53,369 nucleotides of DNA from positions 1 to 53,369 of the forward strand of contig JAHHRV010000012.1 in the NCBI GenBank assembly GCA_020025595.1. Reading direction: 5' to 3'. Under the pieces are notes generated by a model, which was given only the letters and a program-made list of their open reading frames with translations, had not been told where the DNA came from and ran no database searches. Every line of letters begins with the position of its first letter. Positions within the stretch are counted from its first letter, which is position 1. Shown here piece by piece: positions 7,239-15,691 of this stretch. The DNA comes from Oscillospiraceae bacterium. GTDB lineage: Bacteria; Bacillota; Clostridia; Oscillospirales; Oscillospiraceae. A program made the translations under genes and the position numbers.

Positions 7239-9838
7239 TGCAGCATTTGTTTCAGCTTATACAGCTCATTCATGGCTTCAATGGGGGTGAGGGTTTCCAC
7301 GGTCAGCGAAGCAAGCTCGTCACGGATCCGCAGGACACTCATATCCATCATGGAAACCTGATCGTCCGGTTCTTCCTCTTTATGGGGCTTTGCGGGCTGG
7401 AAGCCCTCGCTTTCCAGCTCCTTGAGGATTTCACGGGCGCGATTGACAACGGAATTGGGAAGGCCCGCCAGCTTGGCAACCTCCACGCCGTAGGAATCAT
7501 CGGTGGCTCCGGGGACGATTTTTCGCAGGAAAATCATATCAGAACCACGCTTTTTTACGGCAATATTGTAGTTCTTTACATTGGGAAGCTCGTTCTCAAT
7601 GGTAGAAAGCTCGTGATAGTGGGTGGCAAACAGGGTTTTTGCGCCCAGCTTTTTGGGGTTGGCGGCGTGCTCCAGAACGGCCCGGGCGATGCTCATGCCG
7701 TCGTATGTAGAGGTGCCACGGCCGATTTCATCCAGAATCAGCAGGCTGCGGGCGGTGGCGTATTTCAGAATAGAAGCAACCTCTGCCATCTCCACCATGA
7801 AGGTGGACTGTCCGGAAGCCAAATCGTCGCTGGCGCCGATTCTGGTAAAGACCCGGTCTACAAGGCCGATCTTTGCGCTGCGGGCAGGGACGAAAGAACC
7901 CATCTGAGCCATGAGGACAATCAGGGCCACCTGGCGCATATAGGTGGATTTACCTGCCATGTTGGGGCCGGTGATGATGGCGACCTGCTGGTCGGCACTG
8001 CCCAGGAATGTGTCATTGGGGACGAAGAGGGCATCCTTCAGCATGACCTCTACCACCGGGTGGCGGCCGTCCTTGATTTCCAGCTCGCTGCCCAAGGTAA
8101 TTTCGGGGCGGCAGTATCCACGCTGCACAGCCACATTGGCAAGGCTGCACAGGCAGTCTGCTGCAGCTACGGCGCAGGCGCTGGTCTGAACCCGGGAAGC
8201 CTGCTGAGCCAGGTGGTCCCGCAGCTGGGTGAAGATCTGGTACTCCAGAGCAACCAGCCGGTCTTTGGCGGTGAGCACCTGGGTTTCCAGTTCCTTCAGC
8301 TCCTGGGTGATATAGCGTTCGCAATTGGTCAGGGTCTGCTTGCGGATGTACTCCGGGGGAACCTGATCCACAAAGGATTTGGAAACCTCGATATAGTATC
8401 CAAAGACCCGGTTATAGCCGATTTTCAGGGTGCGGATGCCGGTACGCTCTTTTTCACTGGCCTCGATGGCAGCGATGGTTCCGGAACCGCCGTTCATGAT
8501 ATCCCGAAGGTGGTCGGCTTCTTCATTGGCACCGGGACGGATCATGCCTCCCTCGCGGATGGTGAGGGGCGGTTCCTCCACGATGGTGGATTCAATCAGA
8601 TCGGCGCAGTCGGTAAGCGGATCGATCTGCTGCTCCAGTCTGCGAAGCAAAGGTGCATCCAGTCGGGAAAGCTGGGCTTTCACTTCAGGCAAAGCACGGC
8701 AGCCTCGTGCCAGGCCCAGAAGGTCCCGGCAGTTGGCAGAGCCTGTGACGATTCTGGTCATGACACGCTCCAGGTCAGAAACATCGTTCAGTGCCTGACT
8801 CAGTTCGCCGCGGCAGATGGTGGAATTCACCAGATCTTCCACAGCTGCATGGCGTCGGGTGATTTTAGTCGGGTCCAGCAGAGGCTTTTCCAGCCAGCTG
8901 CGCATCATACGGCTGCCCATGGCGGTGCGGGTCTTATCGAGGACCCACAGCAATGTACCCTTCTTTTCTTTGCCGCGCATGGTTTCGGTCAGCTCCAGAT
9001 TCCGGCGTGCGTCCAGATCCAGCTCCATGAAACGGCCGGTGGTGTAGAACTGAAGCTCACGGATGTGGGCAAGGTCATTTTTCTGGACGAAAAGCAGGGT
9101 GGAAAGCAGGGTGCCACAGGCGATGATGGTACAGCTGAGGCCGGAGATGCCCAGCTGAGCCAGATTCTGACCGAAGTGTTCTTCCAGAAGATTTTCAGAT
9201 TCTGAAAGGTTGAACTGTTCGGGTTTACCCTCGTCTACGCAGCAGTTCAGCCGCTGGAACAGGGTGGTTTCCAGCTCTTCACAGTCTACCTGAGTGCCGC
9301 CCCGGATGACCTCGCTGGGGGAGAAACGACCCAGCTCAGAGGCTGCGGCGGCTGCATCGGAACAGACGGTGGCAAAAAATGCACCGGTGGAAACATCACA
9401 GAAGGCAAGGCCATAGCGACCGCCTTCGCCGTAAATGCAGGCAAAGTAGTTGTTTTTGCTTTCGTCCAGCATACAGCTTTCGGTGACGGTGCCGGGGGTG
9501 ACGATTCGGGTGATGTCACGCTCGACAATGCCCTTGGCGGTGGCGGGGTCTTCCATCTGCTCACAGATGGCGACCTTATAGCCCTTCTGCACCAGACGGG
9601 CGATATAGGAATCGACACTGTGGAAGGGGACACCGCACATGGGGGTCTGCTCTTCCTTGGGCTTGTTCCGGTCCCGGGTGGTGAGGGTCAGGTCCAGTTC
9701 TTTGGCTGCCAGACGGGCGTCTTCGTCAAACATTTCATAGAAGTCGCCCAGGCGGAAAAACAGGATGCAATCCTGGTTGCGCTGCTTGATTTCGTTATAC
9801 TGTCTGCGCATGGGGGTCAGCTCGTGATTCTGAGCCAT
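7235..9838 (-). CDS. mutS: DNA mismatch repair protein MutS
   Basis: Mismatch-recognition ATPase, 867 residues, a normal length for MutS1. The mismatch-reading Phe-x-Glu is F33-Y34-E35 in GDFYEMF. The C-terminal ATPase has Walker A TGPNMAGKST, Walker B with LLILDEIGRGTSTYDG, and the HYHELS segment. The C-terminus ends in the short helix-rich tail typical of the dimer/tetramer region. Start ATG 9838 follows AAGGAG at 8 bases; a GTG three codons upstream is too close to the site. The ribosome binding site overlaps the end of miaB. Confidence 0.98.
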   Translation of the reverse strand: MAQNHELTPMRRQYNEIKQRNQDCILFFRLGDFYEMFDEDARLAAKELDLTLTTRDRNKPKEEQTPMCGVPFHSVDSYIARLVQKGYKVAICEQMEDPATAKGIVERDITRIVTPGTVTESCMLDESKNNYFACIYGEGGRYGLAFCDVSTGAFFATVCSDAAAAASELGRFSPSEVIRGGTQVDCEELETTLFQRLNCCVDEGKPEQFNLSESENLLEEHFGQNLAQLGISGLSCTIIACGTLLSTLLFVQKNDLAHIRELQFYTTGRFMELDLDARRNLELTETMRGKEKKGTLLWVLDKTRTAMGSRMMRSWLEKPLLDPTKITRRHAAVEDLVNSTICRGELSQALNDVSDLERVMTRIVTGSANCRDLLGLARGCRALPEVKAQLSRLDAPLLRRLEQQIDPLTDCADLIESTIVEEPPLTIREGGMIRPGANEEADHLRDIMNGGSGTIAAIEASEKERTGIRTLKIGYNRVFGYYIEVSKSFVDQVPPEYIRKQTLTNCERYITQELKELETQVLTAKDRLVALEYQIFTQLRDHLAQQASRVQTSACAVAAADCLCSLANVAVQRGYCRPEITLGSELEIKDGRHPVVEVMLKDALFVPNDTFLGSADQQVAIITGPNMAGKSTYMRQVALIVLMAQMGSFVPARSAKIGLVDRVFTRIGASDDLASGQSTFMVEMAEVASILKYATARSLLILDEIGRGTSTYDGMSIARAVLEHAANPKKLGAKTLFATHYHELSTIENELPNVKNYNIAVKKRGSDMIFLRKIVPGATDDSYGVEVAKLAGLPNSVVNRAREILKELESEGFQPAKPHKEEEPDDQVSMMDMSVLRIRDELASLTVETLTPIEAMNELYKLKQMLQ

Positions 9839-9843
9839 GGTTT

Positions 9844-11253
9844 TCACTCCTTATCCAGCGCACCGATCAGACTCCAGGTGTTGGAGCCGGTGATGGTGGC
9901 GGTTGCATAGGTGCCGATGAGCTGTGCATCACCGGTCAGGCGGACCAGTCTGCCGCCTTCGGTACGGGCAGTCAGGTGTTCACCGTCCACGCCGTCGATG
10001 AGCACGCGCATATGCTTGCCCACATAGGCTTTGTGGATCTCCTCGGAGATGGAATTCTGCAGTGCGCAGAGCCGGTCGAACCGGGCATTCTTCTCTTCCT
10101 TGGGAGTGGGGTCTTCCATCTCGGCGGCAGGTGTACCGGCTCTGGGAGAGAAAATAAAGGTGAACAGGGCGTCGTAACGAACCTCCTGGATGAGGGTCAG
10201 GGTTTCTTCAAACTCTTCAGCAGTTTCGCCGGGGAAGCCCACGATCACATCAGAGGTAAGAACCAGATCGGGCATGACGCTCTTGGCGTAGCGAACCAGT
10301 TCCAGATACTTTTCACGGTCATAATGGCGGTTCATTGCCTTCAGGACACGGCTGGAACCGGACTGGAAGGGCAGATGGAGCTGCTTGGCGATCTTGGGGT
10401 AGGCTGCCATGGTATCAAAGAGCTTCTTGCCGGCATCTCTGGGATGGCTGGTCATGAAGCGGATGAGGAATTCGCCGTCAAGCTGGGCAATCTGTGCCAG
10501 CAGATCGGAAAAGTCTACATCTGCCTCCAGATCCTTGCCGTAGGAGTTGACATTCTGACCCAGCAGGGTGATCTCCTTACAGCCGGAGGCAATCAGCTCC
10601 TTGCATTCTGCCAGGATATCCTCGGGCATACGGCTGCGCTCACGGCCCCGGACATAGGGAACAATACAGTAGGTGCAGAAATTGTTGCAGCCGTACATGA
10701 TGGAAACCCAGCCCTTGAGGGTGTTGCTGCGGACAACGGGCAGACCTTCGGCGATGGAGCCGGGCTCGTCTACGGTGGAGAAGACCCGCTTTTTGGTGGT
10801 GAGAACCTGATAAAGGATGCTGGGGAACTGCCACAGGTGGTGGGTGGAGAAAACACCGTCCACATGGGGGTAGCTCTTGCGGATGCGCTCGACAACCTGC
10901 TCCTGTCCGGCCATGCAGCCACACAGGAAAATCTTCTGGCCGGGATGACGGCGCTTGGTATGGGTCAGGGCACCCAGGTTGCCAAAGACGCGCTGCTCTG
11001 CGTGTTCACGGATGGCACAGGTGTTCATGATGACCACATCTGCACCCTCTGCTTCGTTGCAGATGGCATAGCCGGCATCGCTCAGCATACCGCGGATTCG
11101 CTCGGAATCGGCCTCGTTCTGCTGACAGCCGTAGGTTTCAACATAAGCCTTGGGGGTGATGCCGCGCCCCATCCAGATGGCCTGGATTCTGGCGCAGTAA
11201 GACAGCTGCTCGTCCACCTGGGACTGGGTGATTCTGGTGGTTTTGGTATTCAC
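9844..11253 (-). CDS. miaB: tRNA-2-methylthio-N6-dimethylallyladenosine synthase MiaB
   Basis: Radical-SAM methylthiotransferase that adds the methylthio group to i6A37 made by MiaA. 469 residues. N-terminal UPF0004 domain cysteines C43, C79 and C113 bind the auxiliary cluster; the radical-SAM CxxxCxxC is C189, C193, C196 in YGCNNFCTYC; a TRAM domain ends the protein (~400-465). The start is the GTG at 11253 with GGAGGA 9 bases upstream; no ATG fits as well. First gene of the miaB-mutS-mutL-miaA-hfq run, so both A37 modification enzymes are co-transcribed with mismatch repair. Confidence 0.96.
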   Translation of the reverse strand: MNTKTTRITQSQVDEQLSYCARIQAIWMGRGITPKAYVETYGCQQNEADSERIRGMLSDAGYAICNEAEGADVVIMNTCAIREHAEQRVFGNLGALTHTKRRHPGQKIFLCGCMAGQEQVVERIRKSYPHVDGVFSTHHLWQFPSILYQVLTTKKRVFSTVDEPGSIAEGLPVVRSNTLKGWVSIMYGCNNFCTYCIVPYVRGRERSRMPEDILAECKELIASGCKEITLLGQNVNSYGKDLEADVDFSDLLAQIAQLDGEFLIRFMTSHPRDAGKKLFDTMAAYPKIAKQLHLPFQSGSSRVLKAMNRHYDREKYLELVRYAKSVMPDLVLTSDVIVGFPGETAEEFEETLTLIQEVRYDALFTFIFSPRAGTPAAEMEDPTPKEEKNARFDRLCALQNSISEEIHKAYVGKHMRVLIDGVDGEHLTARTEGGRLVRLTGDAQLIGTYATATITGSNTWSLIGALDKE

Positions 11254-11299
11254 AGTATATATCCTCCGCTAATGGGTAAAAATGTTGTTTGAATATGTT

Positions 11300-11328
11300 A
11301 TTTTAGCATTATTCCTGAGAAGTTTCAA
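11300..11328 (-). promoter_or_regulatory. Sigma-A-type promoter of the miaB-mutS-mutL operon
   Basis: On the minus strand TTGAAA (11323-11328), a 17-base spacer, then TAAAAT (11300-11305), about 47 bases before the miaB start. Read by eye only. Confidence 0.6.
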
Positions 11329-11364
11329 GGGCTTTGGTTCTGACAACGCAAAACAGGTACAAAA

Positions 11365-11393
11365 AACCCGGAAGAATCTGATTCTTCCGGGTT
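11365..11393 (-). terminator. Terminator of the Na/phosphate symporter gene
   Basis: Perfect stem AACCCGGAAGAATC/GATTCTTCCGGGTT with a T-run on the minus strand, directly after the symporter stop at 11400. Confidence 0.9.
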
Positions 11394-11399
11394 GTGCGA

Positions 11400-13181
11400 T
11401 TATTTGGACTCTTCCTCGGGGAAGGAGTAGCGCTCCTGATACTTGTGGAAGCGCTCGGAGTATTTGGCACTTTCGTCCAGCTGGCCTGCCTTCAGGGCAC
11501 CCAGATATTCGTGGGCTTCCAGTTTGCCTTCGGCAACCTGCAGCATTTCGATGGCCACATTGGAGCAGTGGTCAGCGGTACGCTCGTATGCGGTCAGCAG
11601 ATCATCCAGAACAAAACCGTACTCGGTGCTGCACACGCCGTCGCGCAGCCGGCGGACATGGCGGGATTTGACCTCACGGACCAGACTGTCGATAACCTGC
11701 TCCTGAGGCTCGACCTTCTTGGCAAGGGACAGATTGTTTGCAACGAAGGCTTCTACGGTGCGGTCAACGGCATCCATAACGGCCTGCTCCAGAATGGCAA
11801 GCTCGGCCTTTGCCTGTGCGGAGAAGTTGATGTTCTTTTCGGAAATCTCCTTGCCGGCCTTTGCAATGGCAACTGCGTGGTCGGCGATTCGCTCCAGGTC
11901 GCTGATGGAATACAGCAGGGTATTCAATGTGCGGTTATCGTTGACAGCCAGGTTTGCGCTGGACAGCTTCACCATATAGGTGCCCAGAGCATCCTGATAG
12001 CGGTCGGATTCATCCTCCAGCTCTTTGACCTTCTCCATAGTCTTTTCGTCGTACTGCTTGGTCAGGCCGATGGCCAGGTGGATAGCATCGGCACTTACCT
12101 TTGCCATACGATTGGCGATTTCATGGGCACGCTGGACAGCAACTGCGGGGGTAGCCAGCAGACGCTCGTCCAGAAGTTCGGTATGCTCTGGGGAAGAGGA
12201 CTTGTCCGGGACGGACAGAACTGCCATACGCTCCAGAACACCGTGCAAGGGAAGCATCACCAGGGTGGTGACGATATTAAATGCGGTGTGGATCTTTGCA
12301 ATATCAAAGGGAGTTGCAGCTTCATGCAGGAAGTTCCAGGGATAGATCGCGCCGATGCCGTAGAAAATCAGCACGAAGATCAGCACGCCGATGACATTAA
12401 AATACAGGTGCACGATAGCGGTACGGCGGGCATTGCGGTTGGCACCGACGGTGGAGATCATTGCAGTGACACAGGTACCGATGTTCTGACCGAGGATGAT
12501 GGGCAGCGCAGTGCCAGTTGTAACGGCACCGGTGGCACACATACTCTGCAGGATACCGACAGATGCGGAAGAGGACTGGATCACAGCGGTGAGGATCGCA
12601 CCGGCCAGAATACCCAGAATGGGGTTAGAGAAGGAAATCATCAGGTCTGCAAACCATGCTTCCTGCTCCAGGAATTTCATGGAGTCGCCCATGAGCTGCA
12701 TGCCGGTCATCAGAGCCATGAAGCCCAGCATAATGGTGCCGATGCCCTTTTTGCGCTCGGACTTGGTGAACATGAACAGGATGATGCCGATGGTTCCAAG
12801 CAGGGGAGCCAAGGTGGTAGGCTTGAAAATCTGAACCAGAAGACTGTCACCTTCCAGGGCAGTCAGAGACAGAATCCAGGATGTTACTGTGGTACCGACA
12901 TTGGAACCCATAATGACACCCACGGCCTGTTTCAGGGTCATAATGCCAGAGTTAACAAAACCGACGACCATGACGGTTGTGGCTGACGAGGACTGGATGA
13001 CCGCTGTGACGGCCATGCCCAGGAAAAAGCCACGCATGACTGTGGAACTCATCTTTGCAAGGATGGTCTGAAGTTTGCCACCAGCCTGCCGTTCCAGGGC
13101 TTTGCCCATGACATCCATACCGAACAGAAACAGTGCAAGTCCACCAAGCAAGGATATGATCTTGAGAATATACATTGTCAT
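11400..13181 (-). CDS. Na/Pi cotransporter family protein with C-terminal PhoU domain
   Basis: 593-residue membrane protein. The N-terminal half has two Na_Pi_cotrans repeats, each with the hallmark QSSSA motif: AVIQSSSATTVMVVGFVN near residue 60 and AVIQSSSASVGILQ near 200, consistent with inverted-repeat sodium-coupled phosphate transport. From about residue 340 a PhoU-like helical domain follows (four-helix repeats with AHEIANRMAKVS and DLERIADHAVAIAKAG). This architecture is the YjbB/NptA-like class that moves phosphate, often as exporter. It stands alone between two terminators with its own promoter. Two ATG codons lie at the start; the first (13181) fits AAGGA spacing. Confidence 0.92.
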   Translation of the reverse strand: MTMYILKIISLLGGLALFLFGMDVMGKALERQAGGKLQTILAKMSSTVMRGFFLGMAVTAVIQSSSATTVMVVGFVNSGIMTLKQAVGVIMGSNVGTTVTSWILSLTALEGDSLLVQIFKPTTLAPLLGTIGIILFMFTKSERKKGIGTIMLGFMALMTGMQLMGDSMKFLEQEAWFADLMISFSNPILGILAGAILTAVIQSSSASVGILQSMCATGAVTTGTALPIILGQNIGTCVTAMISTVGANRNARRTAIVHLYFNVIGVLIFVLIFYGIGAIYPWNFLHEAATPFDIAKIHTAFNIVTTLVMLPLHGVLERMAVLSVPDKSSSPEHTELLDERLLATPAVAVQRAHEIANRMAKVSADAIHLAIGLTKQYDEKTMEKVKELEDESDRYQDALGTYMVKLSSANLAVNDNRTLNTLLYSISDLERIADHAVAIAKAGKEISEKNINFSAQAKAELAILEQAVMDAVDRTVEAFVANNLSLAKKVEPQEQVIDSLVREVKSRHVRRLRDGVCSTEYGFVLDDLLTAYERTADHCSNVAIEMLQVAEGKLEAHEYLGALKAGQLDESAKYSERFHKYQERYSFPEEESK

Positions 13182-13243
13182 TGGTATAATCCTTCTTTCT
13201 TTTAGGAATTGTCGCTGGGAAGTTTTATGCTCATACGATTTTA

Positions 13244-13272
13244 ATTATACCAAGTGGAATCGGGAATGTCTA
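13244..13272 (-). promoter_or_regulatory. Promoter of the Na/phosphate symporter gene
   Basis: Minus strand TAGACA (13267-13272), 17-base spacer, TATAAT (13244-13249), about 63 bases before the start codon. Confidence 0.6.
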
Positions 13273-13315
13273 TTGAAAGATGCGTATAGTGCGCAAGTTC
13301 CATGCATGATATGAA

Positions 13316-13342
13316 AAACCCCGCCAATAACTGGCGGGGTTT
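13316..13342 (-). terminator. Terminator after the DUF1846 gene
   Basis: Stem AAACCCCGCCA/TGGCGGGGTTT immediately downstream of the stop at 13345, T-rich on the minus strand side. Confidence 0.88.
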
Positions 13343-13344
13343 GG

Positions 13345-14829
13345 TTATTTGTGGTAGAGACGGCTGGTTTCGTAGCGGGGTTCAAAGCTGACATGGATAC
13401 CCAGATGGCGCAGCAGACGCTCGTCTTCGTCGCTGAGAATGACGGAAAAATGCGCTTCGCAGCCACGCAGATTCTTGAGCTGCTCCTTGGCACGCTGTGC
13501 AAGAGGATCATTCATTGCAGAAATGGTCAGCGCCAGAAGCACTTCGTCAGTATGCAGGCGGGGGTTGCTGTGGCCCATATACTGGGTCTTCAGCTCACAG
13601 ATGGGGGACAGAACCTGTGCAGCAATCAGGTGCTTGCTGTCGTCAATTCCGCCCAGAGCCTTCAGTGCATTCAGCAGCAGCGCAGAGGCAGCGCCCAGGG
13701 TGGAAGAGGTTCTGCCAGTGATCACTTTGCCGTCAGGGAGAACCATGGCTCCGGCCGGTGCGCCGGTGGCTTCGGCCTTTTCCAGAGCTGCTGCAACGGC
13801 GGGCATGATATCTGTGGTCACATTGGCCTGATTCATGACCAGCTCCAGCTTGCGGATGGTATCTTCATTGGCGCTTCCGCGGATATGATCCACGCAGGCG
13901 GCGTAGTAACGGCGGAGAATCTCTTTTCTGGAGGCCTCGCAGCAGACTTCATCGTCGATGATGCAGTTACCTGCCATGTTGACGCCCATATCGGTGGGGG
14001 ACTGGTAAGGAGAATGTCCCTGGATCTGCTCGAAGGTGGCATTCAGAACCGGGAAAATCTCCACATCCCGGTTGTAGTTTACGGCCTTCTCGCCATAAGC
14101 TTCCAGATGGAAGGGGTCAATCATGTTGACATCGTTCAAATCTGCGGTGGCTGCTTCGTATGCCAGGTTCACAGGGTGCTTCAGAGGCAGATTCCAGATG
14201 GGGAAAGTTTCAAATTTGGCATATCCGGCGGTAATACCCCGCTTATGCTCGTGGTAAAGCTGGCTCAGACAGGTAGCCATCTTGCCACTGCCGGGGCCGG
14301 GGGCGGTCACGACAACCAGAGAATGGGTGGTTTCAATGTAGTCGTTGATACCGAAGCCTTCGTCGCTGACGATGCGCTTGACATCGCTGGGGTAGCCGGG
14401 AATGTTATAATGCTTATAGCAGCGGATGCCCAGAGATTCCAGGCGATTCAGGAAAGCATCTGCGGTTGCCTGGCCGGTATAGCGGGTCAGCACGACGCTG
14501 CCCACATACAGGGAAAGCTCCCGGAAGGTGTCGATCAGACGCAGGACATCAGAATCATAGGTGATGCCCAGGTCGCTGCGGACTTTATTCTTTTCAATAT
14601 CTGCGGCGTTGATGACGATGACGATTTCCACATCGTCCTTCAGCTGCTGCAGCATACGGATCTTGCTGTCCGGCTCAAAACCGGGGAGAACTCGGGAGGC
14701 ATGGTAATCATCGAACAGCTTTCCACCAAATTCCAGATACAGTTTACCGCCAAACTGGGCAATGCGCTTGCGGATTTGCTCAGATTGAGTGGTCAGGTAT
14801 TTTTCATTATCAAAACCAATCTTACTCAT
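13345..14829 (-). CDS. DUF1846 domain-containing protein
   Basis: 494-residue cytoplasmic protein covering the full DUF1846 (UPF0371) family length, common in Firmicutes and of no settled function. Recognisable family segments are the N-terminal FDNEKYLTTQSEQIRKRI, the glycine-rich VVTAPGPGSGKMATCLSQLYH (resembling a nucleotide-binding turn) near 175-195, and MNQANVTTDIMPAV. The start ATG 14829 has GGAGAAG upstream. It is monocistronic, ending in its own terminator. The upstream 367 bases to the next gene hold a plus-strand promoter-terminator pair and a second promoter (listed separately). Confidence 0.9.
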   Translation of the reverse strand: MSKIGFDNEKYLTTQSEQIRKRIAQFGGKLYLEFGGKLFDDYHASRVLPGFEPDSKIRMLQQLKDDVEIVIVINAADIEKNKVRSDLGITYDSDVLRLIDTFRELSLYVGSVVLTRYTGQATADAFLNRLESLGIRCYKHYNIPGYPSDVKRIVSDEGFGINDYIETTHSLVVVTAPGPGSGKMATCLSQLYHEHKRGITAGYAKFETFPIWNLPLKHPVNLAYEAATADLNDVNMIDPFHLEAYGEKAVNYNRDVEIFPVLNATFEQIQGHSPYQSPTDMGVNMAGNCIIDDEVCCEASRKEILRRYYAACVDHIRGSANEDTIRKLELVMNQANVTTDIMPAVAAALEKAEATGAPAGAMVLPDGKVITGRTSSTLGAASALLLNALKALGGIDDSKHLIAAQVLSPICELKTQYMGHSNPRLHTDEVLLALTISAMNDPLAQRAKEQLKNLRGCEAHFSVILSDEDERLLRHLGIHVSFEPRYETSRLYHK

Positions 14830-14960
14830 TTCAAACTCTTCTCCAATATATATTCTTCGCTTAGTATATCATATTTAATGAGGTTAGAAAAGAAAAAAGG
14901 TCGAAAACAGGTGCCAAAAATAGGCGCTCTTTTTTTACAAAAGACTGGCAAGGACATCTA

Positions 14961-14990
14961 TTGACTTTCGGCAAGGATGCATGATAGAAT
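14961..14990 (+). promoter_or_regulatory. Candidate promoter reading into an immediate terminator
   Basis: TTGACT (14961-14966), 18-base spacer, TAGAAT (14985-14990). The predicted start is only a few bases ahead of the hairpin at 15003, so any transcript would be about 35 nucleotides unless the terminator is bypassed. Confidence 0.45.
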
Positions 14991-15002
14991 ATTCCCAGAG
15001 TA

Positions 15003-15030
15003 CCCGCCTTTTTCAGGCGGGCTTTTTCTT
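15003..15030 (+). terminator. Plus-strand terminator with no gene upstream
   Basis: Stem CCCGCC/GGCGGG around TTTTTCA, followed by CTTTTTCTT. The nearest gene on its left is transcribed away from it, so it terminates only transcripts from the candidate promoter just before it. Confidence 0.6.
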
Positions 15031-15112
15031 ATACTGCTGAATTCAGGAAAAACAGCCGAATAAATCATGAATTGCAGCCAATATGGCGGGCTGTGATACG
15101 GGATACCTGCCG

Positions 15113-15141
15113 TTGACAGAGCTTGCTGCAAATGCTATATT
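15113..15141 (+). promoter_or_regulatory. Promoter of the small membrane protein gene
   Basis: Consensus-grade TTGACA (15113-15118), 17-base spacer, TATATT (15136-15141), about 50 bases before the start at 15197. Confidence 0.75.
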
Positions 15142-15196
15142 GAGCTTGGTAACACAGAAAATCGGGATGCTGCATCAGCGGAAAGGAGAACCGGAT

Positions 15197-15490
15197 ATGT
15201 GGTTGGCTTTAGGTGTGGCTGCAATTGCAGCGACGATCATGAATCTGTACAGTTTTTCAAAAGGAAAAGACAGCTCTCTGTGGATGGGGTTAGGATTATC
15301 CTTCACGGCGCTGACCATGTGTGCGGAGTATCACATGATTTCTGCCTGGGCAATAAGCGGAGACTGGGCAGCGATTGAGGATGTTGCGCCTACTATGAAT
15401 TATGCGCTGTGGGTTCTGGTAGCGATTTCCGTTATCATGAATCTGCTGCCTGTAATTTTGGGTAAGGTATCACGAAAGAAAAAAGCGTAA
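15197..15490 (+). CDS. Small two-helix membrane protein of unknown function
   Basis: 97 residues; not recognised. The ATG at 15197 is preceded by GAAAGGAG at 8 bases and by a strong promoter, which argues for a real gene; the longer frame from 15083 lacks a site. Residues ~2-20 and ~70-90 are hydrophobic helices, with a mildly hydrophobic middle (LWMGLGLSFTALTMCAEYHM). The C-terminus is positively charged (KVSRKKKA), suggesting it stays in the cytoplasm. Two terminators follow. It is the only plus-strand gene in the first 22 kb. Confidence 0.7.
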   Translation: MWLALGVAAIAATIMNLYSFSKGKDSSLWMGLGLSFTALTMCAEYHMISAWAISGDWAAIEDVAPTMNYALWVLVAISVIMNLLPVILGKVSRKKKA

Positions 15491-15499
15491 AATACAAAA

Positions 15500-15541
15500 C
15501 GGCTGTCGGCACACGGGTATGTACTGACAGTCGATTATTTT
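15500..15541 (+). terminator. Terminator of the small membrane protein gene
   Basis: Imperfect 13-base-pair stem (15500-15512 with 15521-15533, two G-U pairs and one mismatch) followed by ATTATTTT. Confidence 0.65.
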
Positions 15542-15577
15542 ATCCACAGGGATATGGTAATCGCTGTGGATGTTTTT
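15542..15577 (+). terminator. Second plus-strand terminator
   Basis: Stem ATCCACAG/CTGTGGAT followed by GTTTTTATC; sits back to back with the preceding hairpin. Confidence 0.65.
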
Positions 15578-15579
15578 AT

Positions 15580-15620
15580 CATCAAAAAGAGCCGATGTGA
15601 AGCAAATCACATCGGCTCTT
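15580..15620 (-). terminator. Terminator of the cooS-cooC-acsB operon
   Basis: Perfect stem AAGAGCCGATGTG/CACATCGGCTCTT (15588-15620) with a T-run on the minus strand (15583-15588), 70 bases after the acsB stop. Confidence 0.88.
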
Positions 15621-15691
15621 AACTTTTTATGGTCTGATCCTATTCAGGACGACACTCGTTTGAACTGTAACGCTTAATGCATTACGGGGAA

